64,000 nucleotides of DNA. Origin: a bacterium. Its GTDB lineage: Bacteria; SZUA-79; Acidulodesulfobacterales; Acidulodesulfobacteraceae. Within the stretch, counting starts at the first letter, position 1, and every line of letters starts with the position of its first letter. The notes under the pieces are model-generated. The model searched no databases and was not told the DNA's origin. It saw only the letters and a program-made list of their open reading frames with translations. Below are positions 18,177-27,192 of the stretch, piece after piece. The stretch spans positions 1 to 64,000 of the forward strand of contig JAJZBN010000004.1 of assembly GCA_021798875.1 (NCBI GenBank), given 5' to 3'. The translations under genes were made by a program, and so were the position numbers.

Positions 18177-18803
18177 TTATTTCTGCAAAATAACTCTCGC
18201 GGGAGCTCCGTTTGAATCTTTAATTTTTACCGGAAGAGCCGTCAAATTATATTCTCCGGGTTCTACGTTAAAAAGATTAAGTCCTTCTATAATTACTACT
18301 CCGGCACCAAGCAAAGTTTTATGGGTATCGTGACCTATATGGTAACCTTCTACGGAAAGATAATCGACCCCTACAAGCACTACTCCTTTTTCAACCATAT
18401 ATTTTGACGCTTCTGGATTTACGCAGACGTAATCGGTATGGAAATTTTTATCTCCGCCGTTTATCCACTCCGAATTTCTTGTTTTAAAAAGAAGTCTGTC
18501 GCCTTTTTTTATATTTAAAGGTTCTAAAAACTCCTTGGTAATAGGAGAAACGTTATTAGGTACTCCAATTACCCTGCACCGTCCTATTAAATTATTTAAG
18601 TCAAGTTTATCTATTCCAATTCCATCATCGACAAAATGCTTTGGCGCATCTATATGCGTCCCCGTATGAACACCACAGGTAATTTTACTATTGTTTGCGG
18701 CAGCCCCTTTTTTTATCTGGGAATAATTGTCTATCTCTATCGCGGGGTCGCTTGGCCAGTGTAGCATGCCGTCAGTTATTTCCATACTTACGTCGATAAA
18801 CAT
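18177..18803 (-). CDS. Cyclase-family metal-dependent hydrolase (kynurenine formamidase fold)
   Basis: 208 aa of the PF04199 cyclase family. The metal-binding motif HTGTHIDAPKHFVDDG (His, His, Asp, His) is intact, with a distal HDTHKTLLGAGV. Family members hydrolyse N-formylkynurenine or related amides and lactone-like substrates. It lies between gnd and zwf (58 bp after gnd, 124 bp before zwf), where a 6-phosphogluconolactonase would be expected. That role is inference; no kynurenine genes are nearby. Confidence 0.82.
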   Translation of the reverse strand: MFIDVSMEITDGMLHWPSDPAIEIDNYSQIKKGAAANNSKITCGVHTGTHIDAPKHFVDDGIGIDKLDLNNLIGRCRVIGVPNNVSPITKEFLEPLNIKKGDRLLFKTRNSEWINGGDKNFHTDYVCVNPEASKYMVEKGVVLVGVDYLSVEGYHIGHDTHKTLLGAGVVIIEGLNLFNVEPGEYNLTALPVKIKDSNGAPARVILQK

Positions 18804-18861
18804 AATAATAAGTCCTCTTTAATTTTATCCGAAATTAAACAGTTGCAAAGCATCATTGTTT

Positions 18862-19755
18862 TTATTGATGTATAGGATGTCCGCCGAACTGGTGTCTTAA
18901 TGCGGCAAGCATTCTTGCAGCAAATGAATTTTCCTGTCTCGACCTGAAACGCATAAAAACGGAATCGGCAAGAACTGGTGCAGGAACAGCCCTGTCTATA
19001 GCTTCCTGGACCGTCCATCTTCCTTCGCCTGAATCGTCCACTATAGGTTTAAGTCCATTGAGTTCGGGATCTTCCTTAAGCGCATTATGAGCAAGTTCTA
19101 ATAACCATGAGCGGACTACGGAAGCGTGATTCCATAAATCGGAAACTTTGGTAAGGTCTATATCGAAATCGCTGGCCTTCATAATTTCAAAACCTTCGGC
19201 ATACGCTTCCATCATACCGTATTCTATGGCGTTATGAACCATCTTAACAAAATGTCCCGCGCCGTGCGGTCCGGTATGCATGTAACCGTTTTCGGGAGCA
19301 AGCGTTTTAAAGATAGGCTCGCAGTGTTTAAATGTTTCTTCGTCTCCGCCTATCATAGAGCAGTAGCCGTTTTTTAATCCCCATATGCCGCCGCTCGTAC
19401 CGCAATCCATAAACTTAATATTTTTATCTGCGCATACTTTCGCTCTTCTTATAGAATCTTTATAGTAAGAATTACCGCCGTCTATAACTATGTCTCCATT
19501 TTGCGTGTATTGTAAAACTTCGTTAAGCATATCGTCCGTAGGCTGGCCTGCCGGAACCATAAGCCAAATTACTCTCGGAGCAGTTAATTTAGAAACAAAC
19601 TCCTTTATGGAATTTGAACCTATAGCGCCTTTGTTTATTGCGATTTCCTCTTTAGATAAGGTTCTGTTGAAAACTACTACTTTATGTCCGCCTTCAAGCA
19701 GCCTGAAAACCATATTCATCCCCATCTTTCCGAGTCCTATCATTCCTAATTCCAT
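18862..19755 (-). CDS. gnd: 6-phosphogluconate dehydrogenase, decarboxylating (short YqeC/GntZ-like type)
   Basis: 297 aa, the short NAD-type enzyme (classical Gnd is about 470 aa). N-terminal Rossmann motif GLGKMGMNMVFRLLEGGH, then VFNRT, VIDGGNSYYKDS (substrate loop), MDCGTSGGIWGL, the catalytic lysine region GAGHFVKMVHNAIEYGMM, and GEGRWTVQEAID. Converts 6-phosphogluconate to ribulose-5-phosphate and CO2. First gene of gnd-cyclase-zwf. RBS AAAGGAGG precedes the start. Confidence 0.95.
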   Translation of the reverse strand: MELGMIGLGKMGMNMVFRLLEGGHKVVVFNRTLSKEEIAINKGAIGSNSIKEFVSKLTAPRVIWLMVPAGQPTDDMLNEVLQYTQNGDIVIDGGNSYYKDSIRRAKVCADKNIKFMDCGTSGGIWGLKNGYCSMIGGDEETFKHCEPIFKTLAPENGYMHTGPHGAGHFVKMVHNAIEYGMMEAYAEGFEIMKASDFDIDLTKVSDLWNHASVVRSWLLELAHNALKEDPELNGLKPIVDDSGEGRWTVQEAIDRAVPAPVLADSVFMRFRSRQENSFAARMLAALRHQFGGHPIHQ

Positions 19756-19848
19756 AATTAATACCTCCTTTTAATTTTAGGTTGTTAAGTAATTCACTTG
19801 TCATTTAATTTAATATGTTATACTAAGTGCTGCATTTATTTATGCAAA

Positions 19849-20622
19849 TCATTGTTTTTGAGCATTTCCACTTAAACTTTTACCTACTTCCCTTATAATG
19901 TCTAACGGTATAGGCATTATCATGGTAGTATTATTGGTAGATGAAATTTCGTTCAAAGTCTGCAAATACCTTAACTGAAGCGCCATTGGATTTTCAGCTA
20001 TAATTTTAGCGGCGTCGCTTAATCTTTGGGCCGCCTGAAATTCTCCGTCGGCGTTAATTATCTTTGCCCTTCTGTCTCTTTCGGCTTCAGCCTGCCTTGC
20101 CATAGCTCTCTGCATATCTTGAGGCATATCTATCTGCTTAAGTTCCACAACCGTTACTTTAACCCCCCACGTACCCGTGTGTTTATCGAGTATGTCTTGA
20201 ATCTCCATATTTATTTTTTCTCTTTCGGATAAAAGTTTATCGAGTTCTCCCTCCCCGCATACACTTCTTAAAGTGGTCTGCGCAAGCTGAGATACGGCAT
20301 AGTTGTAATCGTAAACCTGCACTATTGCATTCAGAGGATCTACTACCTTGTAATAAACGACTGCGCTTATTTTTAAAGTTACGTTATCTTTCGTAATAAC
20401 ATCCTGCGGCGGTATATCGAGAGTAATTATCCTTAGAGTCACTCTCACCATTCTGTCGATTACCGGCCAAAGAAGAATTAAACCGGGTCCTTTAACTTTT
20501 ATAGCCCTGCCGAGCCTGAATATTACCGCCCTGTCATATTCGGCAATTATTCTTACCGCATTTAAAATAACGATAATTGCGACTATTATAACGACCGCAA
20601 AAAAAATTGCGCTGTCTCCCAT
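19849..20622 (-). CDS. SPFH/stomatin-like (slipin) membrane protein
   Basis: 257 aa. One N-terminal membrane segment (about 5-25), then the SPFH domain ([32 protein letters not shown]) and a C-terminal coiled coil rich in Ala/Arg ([20 protein letters not shown]). Slipins form oligomeric scaffolds in membrane microdomains. The NfeD-like gene immediately upstream is the usual partner. Confidence 0.9.
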   Translation of the reverse strand: MGDSAIFFAVVIIVAIIVILNAVRIIAEYDRAVIFRLGRAIKVKGPGLILLWPVIDRMVRVTLRIITLDIPPQDVITKDNVTLKISAVVYYKVVDPLNAIVQVYDYNYAVSQLAQTTLRSVCGEGELDKLLSEREKINMEIQDILDKHTGTWGVKVTVVELKQIDMPQDMQRAMARQAEAERDRRAKIINADGEFQAAQRLSDAAKIIAENPMALQLRYLQTLNEISSTNNTTMIMPIPLDIIREVGKSLSGNAQKQ

Positions 20623-20731
20623 TTTATTCTCCTTTTAAATTATGGTTATATAATATTAAATAACGGCTAAGATTGCCTAATTCTTATTCTATTGATTATT
20701 GAGTTGACTATTGTTGAGTTAAAGATTTATT

Positions 20732-21181
20732 TTAGGCTTCTTCGGGTTTAACTTTAAGCCTCAGCTTTCCGTCAACTTTTACGACGGTAACTTTATTTCC
20801 TTTCAATATAGTATAATCCGAATAAGCAGTCCACAATTCGCCGTTAATTAAAATTTTCCCGTCTTTATTAGGATTTATGTCCGAAACTACTTCGCCTGTT
20901 TGATTTAACAAAAGAGACTCTCCGGTTTTCACTTTTGATTTATAGGCTTTATATCCGAGATATGCAAAAATTAAGACGAAAACCGTAAGGGTAACGTAAG
21001 TAGGAAGAACGATTCTTATGAAAAATATCGGTACGTTATGCACTATATAGAATAGAATTATGGTGCCGATAACGAAAAGTATTGCTCCGGCGCTTGTAAA
21101 AACGCCGTAACTCATAGCAAAAAAATCCGTTATAACAAGTATAAATGCTATGAAAATTAGAAAATCCGCAAAATAAACCAT
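20732..21181 (-). CDS. NfeD-like membrane protein
   Basis: 149 aa, short NfeD form without the protease domain. Three to four hydrophobic segments (about 4-80), then an OB-fold C-terminus: QTGEVVSDINPNKDGKILIN, then GELWTAYSDYTILKGNKVTV. Works with slipins, encoded directly downstream (109 bp). The pair is likely one operon with the glycosylase gene upstream. Confidence 0.85.
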   Translation of the reverse strand: MVYFADFLIFIAFILVITDFFAMSYGVFTSAGAILFVIGTIILFYIVHNVPIFFIRIVLPTYVTLTVFVLIFAYLGYKAYKSKVKTGESLLLNQTGEVVSDINPNKDGKILINGELWTAYSDYTILKGNKVTVVKVDGKLRLKVKPEEA

Positions 21182-21229
21182 TAGACCTTTTATTATTAAT
21201 TTTTATTATATATTTATATTATATCACAC

Positions 21230-21964
21230 TTATTTAAAATATAATTCCCTTATTTTTTTCATATCTTCCCATGTTTCTTTTTTTGCCGAAGGGTTTCTAA
21301 GTAAATATGAAGGGTGATAAGTAGGTATTACCGTTATTCCGTCATAATTATAAGTTTTTCCTCTGACCGAAGATATAGAACCTTTGCCTTCTCCTATAAT
21401 AAATTCGGTTGAAAATTTTCCAAGAGTGCAGATTATCTCTGGTCTTATAACGGCTATCTGTTCTTTAAGAAAGGGCGCGCATGATGCTATTTCCTCTTCC
21501 ATAGGATTTCTATTTTCGGGAGGTCTGCATTTTATAATATTAGCGATATAAACTTCTTCTCTTTTTAGATTTATTGATTCTATTATTTTTGTAAGAAGCT
21601 GTCCAGCCCTGCCTACAAAAGGCCTTCCTGTATTATCTTCTTCGGCGCCCGGAGCCTCACCTATGAACATAAGCCTGCTTTCGGGATCTCCTTCGCCGAA
21701 AACTATATTTTTTCTTGTTTTGCTCAATGCGCATTTTATGCATTTATCGACTTTTACTTCACGTAAAAATTCTAATGCTTCTCGCTTATCGGGATATACT
21801 GTCTCGTTATGTAAATGTAAACTCATAATATTATCCTGCGTTACAGAGGGAATTTTATTAAAAAAATCGGTTGAGGAGGAAATAAATACAAAACTTTCTT
21901 TATTACCTGAAACAAAATAATTTATATCTTCAATCAGCTTGCTTAATTCTTCTTTTTCTTTCAT
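21230..21964 (-). CDS. Uracil-DNA glycosylase, family 4 (Fe-S)
   Basis: 244 aa. The core starts near residue 75 with CIKCALSKTRKNIVFGEG (two of the cluster cysteines), then FIGEAPGAEEDNTGRPFVGR, NIIKCRPPENRNP with a third cysteine, ICTLGKFS and the catalytic-loop motif TYHPSYLLRNP. Family 4 enzymes excise uracil from DNA and carry a 4Fe-4S cluster. An N-terminal extension of about 70 aa is common in this family. Confidence 0.93.
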   Translation of the reverse strand: MKEKEELSKLIEDINYFVSGNKESFVFISSSTDFFNKIPSVTQDNIMSLHLHNETVYPDKREALEFLREVKVDKCIKCALSKTRKNIVFGEGDPESRLMFIGEAPGAEEDNTGRPFVGRAGQLLTKIIESINLKREEVYIANIIKCRPPENRNPMEEEIASCAPFLKEQIAVIRPEIICTLGKFSTEFIIGEGKGSISSVRGKTYNYDGITVIPTYHPSYLLRNPSAKKETWEDMKKIRELYFK

Positions 21965-22011
21965 TTATAATTACAGTCATAGATAAATAAATATAGCGAT
22001 TTTTATATGAC

Positions 22012-22629
22012 TTAAAGATTTAATCCTAAGGCAAAGGCTTTTAAATTATTTTCGGCTCCTTTACCTTCGGCAAGAACGCTTTCCACGGCAGATCTTTCTA
22101 TTGGAATATCTGCTTTTGCGAACAGTATGCCTAAAGCGATTATATTTTTTTGCGTTAAAGAATTAAATTTTTCTAACGAAATGGCGTCGATATCATAATA
22201 ATATATATGTTTTGTAACTTTTTGCAGTTCCGAAACTATAAATGATATCTCAGGATATTTGGTCTTGCCCATTCTTACGCTAATGGGAATATACGGCGTT
22301 TTGTTAAAAATAACTATCGAATTTTTGTTTAAGTATTTTATGCCTCTCAAAGTTTCTAACGGCTCTAAAGATATTAAAGCATTTGCGCCTCCGGATTCTA
22401 TCATAGGCGAGTGCATATTTTTCCGCGGACTATTCATCTCGGCTGCATTTTCGTAAAAAATATATTTTACGAAAGTTTCTACGTAGCCTTCTCTTTGCGC
22501 TCCGCCCCTCCTTTCGGAACCGGAAACGTCCTGCAAATCCGAATTCAGCGCAGCATTTTTCATCACCGTTCCCATAGTGATGATACCCTGACCGCCCAAA
22601 CCGATTATTGCAATATTAAATTTTTTCAT
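22012..22629 (-). CDS. iorB: Indolepyruvate ferredoxin oxidoreductase, beta subunit
   Basis: 205 aa, the gamma-type domain of 2-oxoacid:ferredoxin oxidoreductases. GLGGQGIITMGTVMKNAAL at the N-terminus and SGSERRGGAQREGYV are characteristic of IorB. With IorA it oxidises aryl pyruvates to aryl acetyl-CoA using ferredoxin, or runs in reverse for amino-acid synthesis. Last gene of the operon, 23 bp after iorA. Confidence 0.93.
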   Translation of the reverse strand: MKKFNIAIIGLGGQGIITMGTVMKNAALNSDLQDVSGSERRGGAQREGYVETFVKYIFYENAAEMNSPRKNMHSPMIESGGANALISLEPLETLRGIKYLNKNSIVIFNKTPYIPISVRMGKTKYPEISFIVSELQKVTKHIYYYDIDAISLEKFNSLTQKNIIALGILFAKADIPIERSAVESVLAEGKGAENNLKAFALGLNL

Positions 22630-22652
22630 ATTTTATTATTTTATAAAGAAAT

Positions 22653-24656
22653 CTATACCGTGACTTCCGACAATCCTTTTTTTAATTTAAACTCCGATTT
22701 TAAATCAAATTCTACTTTACGTATTGCGCTGTTAGGACATATTTCATAGCAGACTCCGCATTTTACGCAAGATGCCGGATCTATATAGTAATAATCGCCG
22801 CCGGTATCTTCGTCTTTTTTTAGAATAATCGCCGGACAGGCAAGTTCTACGAAACATTCGTTGCATTTTACGCATCTGGATTTTTGAATCTCATATAAAG
22901 ATTCACCCGTTTCCGCAACTTTTGCTTCGTTTTTAAGCATGCTTTTATTTCTTCTGATCTCCTGCAAAACACATTCTCTTTTAGCTATTAAAACTTTTAC
23001 GCCCGGTTCTTTAAGCGCGCTTTTAATCTGTGCGGAAAATCTTTTAACGCTGTTCGGGTCCAAGCTCTTAACGTAAGAAACTCCGAGAGATTTTATTAAA
23101 TCTTTCAAATTTAAAACATTTGCCGACGGTTTGCCGTCTATATCTTTTTGCGTGGACGGGGTCTTCTGATGTCCGGTCATAGCCGTCCAGCTATTGTCGA
23201 GGATGATATAAAGAATATTCGCTCCGTTTTGAACCGCATTTAGCAGAACAGGAATTCCCGAATGATAAAAAGTGGAATCGCCGACTAAAGCTATTACTTT
23301 TTTGCTTTTATCAAAATTGCTTATAGCCTGGCCTATACTAAGTCCTGCATTCATGCAGGTTAAAAAATCCATTGCATTATACGGCGGTAAAAGACCGAGA
23401 GTATAGCATCCTATATCGCCGGCTATAACGACGTCTCTTTCTTTTTCTTCGGTATTTGAAAATCCTACTGCTTTAAGAATAGAATAAAAAGTTGCGCGGT
23501 GCGGACATCCTATACAGAACGTTCCCGATCTCTGAGGCAATTTATTGGACAGTTCCTTATCTTTTTCAACGGCAAAATCGAAAGATGCGGGCAGAGGTTT
23601 TTCAAGAAACCTGCTTACGCCTGAAATAACGTCGTCCAATGTAAGCTCGCCCGTCCTGCTAAAAAATTCTTTGCCGTATATACTGCCTTTAAAGCCCGTT
23701 TCGTAAGCTATCTTTTTAATCTGAAATTCCAAAAAACCCTCAGCTTCTTCGACAATTACTACTTTTTCTATGCCTTCAAAAAATCTTTTTATCAGCTCGT
23801 TAGATATAGGAAAAGAAAACCCTAATTTTAATATCTTATGGTCATATACTCCCAAGATATCAAAAGCTTCCATTAAATGCGCGTAAATAACTCCGGAAGA
23901 TATAAAGCCTATCTTAGAGGATCCGTCATTAATAGTTTTATTAAATTTTGACTCAATAAGATATTTTTTTAATAATTCGTTTCTTTCAAGATATTTTGCA
24001 TGATTTTTAACGGCAAGACTAAAAAGGTTTAAATAATTTTCGGGATCTTTTTTAAAATCCCCTTTAATATTTTTTCTATCCCTTATATTGCCGAACCGTA
24101 GAGCGCCTGCATTATGGCACAAGCGGGACGGCGCCATTAAAACTATTCCGAAAGAAAATTCTTCGGACACGTCGAAAGCGTCTTTCGTAAAATCTTTTGC
24201 TTCCTGTATATTTGAAGGCTCCATAATCGGCATATAATTATGGAGGCTGTACCATCTATCGTCCTGCTCGTTAGAACTGCTCGGCGCGCCGGGGTCTGAT
24301 CCTATAGCAAGCACTAAGCCTGCTTTTACTCCGGTATAAGCCAAAAACTGCGCCGGCTCGCTTGCAACGTTTAACCCTACGTTTTTCATGGCGCAAAGCG
24401 ACCTTATGCCCGACCATGAAGCGCCTATCGCTCCGTGTAAGGATATATGCTCGTTTAGACTGAATTCGGTATATAAATTTTCGACGTGTTTTTTATTTTT
24501 ATCTAAAACTGCTATTATTTCGGAGGCGGGAGTGCCAGGATACATAGAAGCATATCCTATACCAGCTTCCAATGCGCCGCGCGCAATAGCTTCGTTTCCT
24601 AATACTATAGCTTTATCGCCTTCTGAACCGTTTATGAATAGATTGCTTTTAGACAT
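22653..24656 (-). CDS. iorA: Indolepyruvate ferredoxin oxidoreductase, alpha subunit
   Basis: 667 aa. N-terminal pyrimidine domain (GNEAIARGALEAGIGYASMY, PGTPASEI), a ThDP-binding domain (GDIGCYTLG, then VGDSTFYHSGIPVLLNAVQN) and a C-terminal two-cluster ferredoxin domain (CVKCNECFVELACP and CVKCGVCYEICP). Normal length for IorA. It follows a MetF-like gene by 17 bp and precedes iorB. Confidence 0.95.
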   Translation of the reverse strand: MSKSNLFINGSEGDKAIVLGNEAIARGALEAGIGYASMYPGTPASEIIAVLDKNKKHVENLYTEFSLNEHISLHGAIGASWSGIRSLCAMKNVGLNVASEPAQFLAYTGVKAGLVLAIGSDPGAPSSSNEQDDRWYSLHNYMPIMEPSNIQEAKDFTKDAFDVSEEFSFGIVLMAPSRLCHNAGALRFGNIRDRKNIKGDFKKDPENYLNLFSLAVKNHAKYLERNELLKKYLIESKFNKTINDGSSKIGFISSGVIYAHLMEAFDILGVYDHKILKLGFSFPISNELIKRFFEGIEKVVIVEEAEGFLEFQIKKIAYETGFKGSIYGKEFFSRTGELTLDDVISGVSRFLEKPLPASFDFAVEKDKELSNKLPQRSGTFCIGCPHRATFYSILKAVGFSNTEEKERDVVIAGDIGCYTLGLLPPYNAMDFLTCMNAGLSIGQAISNFDKSKKVIALVGDSTFYHSGIPVLLNAVQNGANILYIILDNSWTAMTGHQKTPSTQKDIDGKPSANVLNLKDLIKSLGVSYVKSLDPNSVKRFSAQIKSALKEPGVKVLIAKRECVLQEIRRNKSMLKNEAKVAETGESLYEIQKSRCVKCNECFVELACPAIILKKDEDTGGDYYYIDPASCVKCGVCYEICPNSAIRKVEFDLKSEFKLKKGLSEVTV

Positions 24657-24673
24657 TTTTTTTAATTCTTTCT

Positions 24674-25393
24674 TTATTTTCGGGTAAAAACATTTGAACT
24701 CTCGTCCGTAATTTTAATTACAATGCCGTCTAAGCCTAAATTATCTATTGTTTTAATAAAATCGCTTAAAGAACCTTTTATGCTTAATTCTTTTACGATT
24801 AAAAACAACTTTTTATTGTTTGATTTTATATACTTTATCATGCTTTCGTCCGGATTGACTCCCGCGTAATTAATAAAAAAACTATCCGTTCCTATTTCTA
24901 TAAGTTTTTTTGCTTTTAAAAAATCGACCGCGGCGGATGCTCCGATTACCGCTCCAAAATTAAATAAATCCGACGCAATATCGTTCATAAGTCCTCTTTT
25001 CAGCATTAAACCGAGTCCCAAAATATCGATATCGTAAACGGGTTTTGCAGATTTAAATTCGGTTTTTAGCGGATGAACTCCTTCAAAAACTATTATGTCT
25101 TTTAACCCTATCTGTTTAAGCGTAATTAAATCGGATAGAAGGGATATCCTGTTTTTATCCCTCATGTTAAAAGCATATGCCGTTTTGATTTTATGCTTTT
25201 CTTTTAAATCCCTGCATAATAATAAAGCGTTAAAACCGAAATTTTGCTCTATAATTATCTGCGGTAAAGAATTATCAGTCCCCGCGGCGTTTTGCGGATA
25301 GCTTTCAACAGAGTTTAATAATTTAATTAAATCTTCTTCAAAAACGGAGTAGTTTTTACTTACGGGAGTTTCGATTTGCGGTATAATCTGCAT
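24674..25393 (-). CDS. MetF-like methylenetetrahydrofolate reductase domain protein
   Basis: 239 aa, resembling the TIM-barrel core of MetF but short (usual length about 290). The recognisable flow is LLCRDLKEKHKIKTAYAFNM, then RISLLSDLITLKQIGLKDII and GAVIGASAAVDFLKAKKLIE. The N-terminal glutamate region is not clear. Genes of this type often sit beside metV, as here (25 bp). It may bind FAD and act on methylene-H4 folate with MetV and a ferredoxin-linked donor. Assignment moderate. Confidence 0.6.
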   Translation of the reverse strand: MQIIPQIETPVSKNYSVFEEDLIKLLNSVESYPQNAAGTDNSLPQIIIEQNFGFNALLLCRDLKEKHKIKTAYAFNMRDKNRISLLSDLITLKQIGLKDIIVFEGVHPLKTEFKSAKPVYDIDILGLGLMLKRGLMNDIASDLFNFGAVIGASAAVDFLKAKKLIEIGTDSFFINYAGVNPDESMIKYIKSNNKKLFLIVKELSIKGSLSDFIKTIDNLGLDGIVIKITDESSNVFTRK

Positions 25394-25418
25394 ATGTATC
25401 GGTTATATTTCAGATAAA

Positions 25419-26054
25419 TTATATTTTTGTTCTTGTAGTAGAATGACCGTAATCTCTTGGCTCAAAAATTTTATTAAGATTGTCTTCTTCCGAATATTTT
25501 TTCAACAGCTCGTAAGATTTTACGAATACACATTCTTTATCTTCGAATACTTCGCAATTATTGCCGTTATGTCCTTCGCAAGGACCGTTTAAAAGGCCTT
25601 TAGGACATAAAGTGATAGTGCATACTCCTCCGGTAAAATTTAATCTGCATGCATCGCAACCACCGCATAGAGCATAATATTCTCCTATGTGTTCAGTCTG
25701 CGCTATATACTTGCTGTCCGTTCCGGAAACTACCTTCTTTTGTATGAAATCTCCTATAGTCTGCACGCCCGTTCCGCAGGACAAAACGACAACGGCCTCT
25801 GTTTCTTTAATCTCGTCTTCTACAAAGCGGATATCTTCCTTTAATACTCTTTTATCGCATGGTTCGTCGATTGATATAGTAAACGTAACCTCTTTTCCAG
25901 ACGCTTCCAAGTGCTTTTTCATTTCTTTCACTTCCCTGCTGCCGCCGGTAAGACAGACGGAAGCGCAGGAAGCACAGCCTACGACGCCGATTTTTTTATA
26001 TTTTTTTAAAGCTTCGTCTATTTCTTTTATATCTTTTTTTTCAGTCAAAAACAT
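25419..26054 (-). CDS. MetV-like protein (methylene-THF reductase C-terminal domain, Fe-S/Zn)
   Basis: 211 aa, PF12225-like. It has a Cys-rich start (VGCASCASVCLTGG), CGTGVQT in the middle, and a second group (CGGCDACRLNFTGGVCTITLCPKG, with LNGPCEG). MetV partners with MetF in acetogens and other anaerobes to make a ferredoxin- or hub-linked methylene-H4 folate reductase. Here it directly precedes the MetF-like gene and iorAB. Confidence 0.78.
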   Translation of the reverse strand: MFLTEKKDIKEIDEALKKYKKIGVVGCASCASVCLTGGSREVKEMKKHLEASGKEVTFTISIDEPCDKRVLKEDIRFVEDEIKETEAVVVLSCGTGVQTIGDFIQKKVVSGTDSKYIAQTEHIGEYYALCGGCDACRLNFTGGVCTITLCPKGLLNGPCEGHNGNNCEVFEDKECVFVKSYELLKKYSEEDNLNKIFEPRDYGHSTTRTKI

Positions 26055-26082
26055 TAAACCAAACCTCTATTTTATTTATATA

Positions 26083-27192
26083 TCAGGATAATCCGGACGG
26101 AACGCTCGCTAACCTGACTTTAACAAATTTAACGATTTTCCCCCTGTGAATTTTAAGCGTAATAATCTGACCAGGTAAAAATGAACTTATAAGTTTTTCA
26201 AGCCTTGAGAAAGAATAGACTTTTTTGCCGTTTAATCTTGTTATTATATCTCCGCCTATTATGTAATTAATATTTTTCATGGCTATAATTTTATTGCCTG
26301 CAACCAAACCGGCTGCAGAAGCGGGACTGTTGGGAAATACTTTTTCTATAAGCAGTCCTTTATCGACATGTTTTATGCCGAGCAGAACGGCAACACTTTT
26401 AGTTAATTTTATAGCTTCTACTCCAAGCCAAGGGCGGATAACCCTGCCATACTTTATTAATTCCGGTATATCTCTTTTAGCAAGGTCAATAGGAATTGCA
26501 AAGCCTATATTTTGGGCGTTGTTAGCAAGTTTCGCCGTGTTTATGCCGATAACGCGGCCGTTATAATCGACTAGCGGGCCTCCCGAATTTCCGGGATTAA
26601 TAGCTGCGTCGGTCTGAATTATATTTCCGTAAAATCTTGCCGAAGGAAAGAATAAAGACCGTTTTAAGCCGCTGATGATTCCGGTCGTAACGGTCTGGTA
26701 AAGATTATAAGGATTACCTACGGCAATTACTCTTTCGCCGACTCTAAGGTCGTTTGAATCGCCTAAAGTTAAAGGCTTTATAATTTTACCCGCCGGATTT
26801 ATATGTATAACGGCGATATCCGACATAGGGTCGGTCCCTACGACGCTTGCTCTTATATTTTTATATTTAAGAAAACTGATAAATATCTTGCCGGCGTTTC
26901 CTATAACGTGAAAATTAGTAAGTATATAACCGTTTTTGTTTATAAAAAACCCCGTGCCTATATCTTCTTCCGGCATAATAGCGCCGTTCTTAAGCCGTGC
27001 ATAGCCTAAGACTTCTATATGAACGACTCCGGATTTAATACTGTCGAAAATGCGTTCGACGGAAGAACTGCCTGAATTATATGCAAATGAATATTTGACG
27101 AAAAAACCGCCGCTTATAAATAAATTTAAAATTAAGGATAACAGAAAAATAATTAAAAAACTATTTGACTTACGCTGCTTCCTGAAATTCAT
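26083..27192 (-). CDS. S1C (HtrA/DegP-type) serine protease with PDZ domain
   Basis: 369 aa. An N-terminal signal anchor (about 12-36) places it in the periplasm or on the membrane. Catalytic triad: His in ILTNFHVIG, Asp in DPMSDIAVIHI, Ser in NPGNSGGPLVD. A C-terminal PDZ (LLIEKVFPNSPASAAGLVAG, then IITRLNGKKV) follows. Quality-control protease for exported proteins. The start overlaps the upstream gene by 23 bp, and metV follows 28 bp later. Confidence 0.93.
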   Translation of the reverse strand: MNFRKQRKSNSFLIIFLLSLILNLFISGGFFVKYSFAYNSGSSSVERIFDSIKSGVVHIEVLGYARLKNGAIMPEEDIGTGFFINKNGYILTNFHVIGNAGKIFISFLKYKNIRASVVGTDPMSDIAVIHINPAGKIIKPLTLGDSNDLRVGERVIAVGNPYNLYQTVTTGIISGLKRSLFFPSARFYGNIIQTDAAINPGNSGGPLVDYNGRVIGINTAKLANNAQNIGFAIPIDLAKRDIPELIKYGRVIRPWLGVEAIKLTKSVAVLLGIKHVDKGLLIEKVFPNSPASAAGLVAGNKIIAMKNINYIIGGDIITRLNGKKVYSFSRLEKLISSFLPGQIITLKIHRGKIVKFVKVRLASVPSGLS

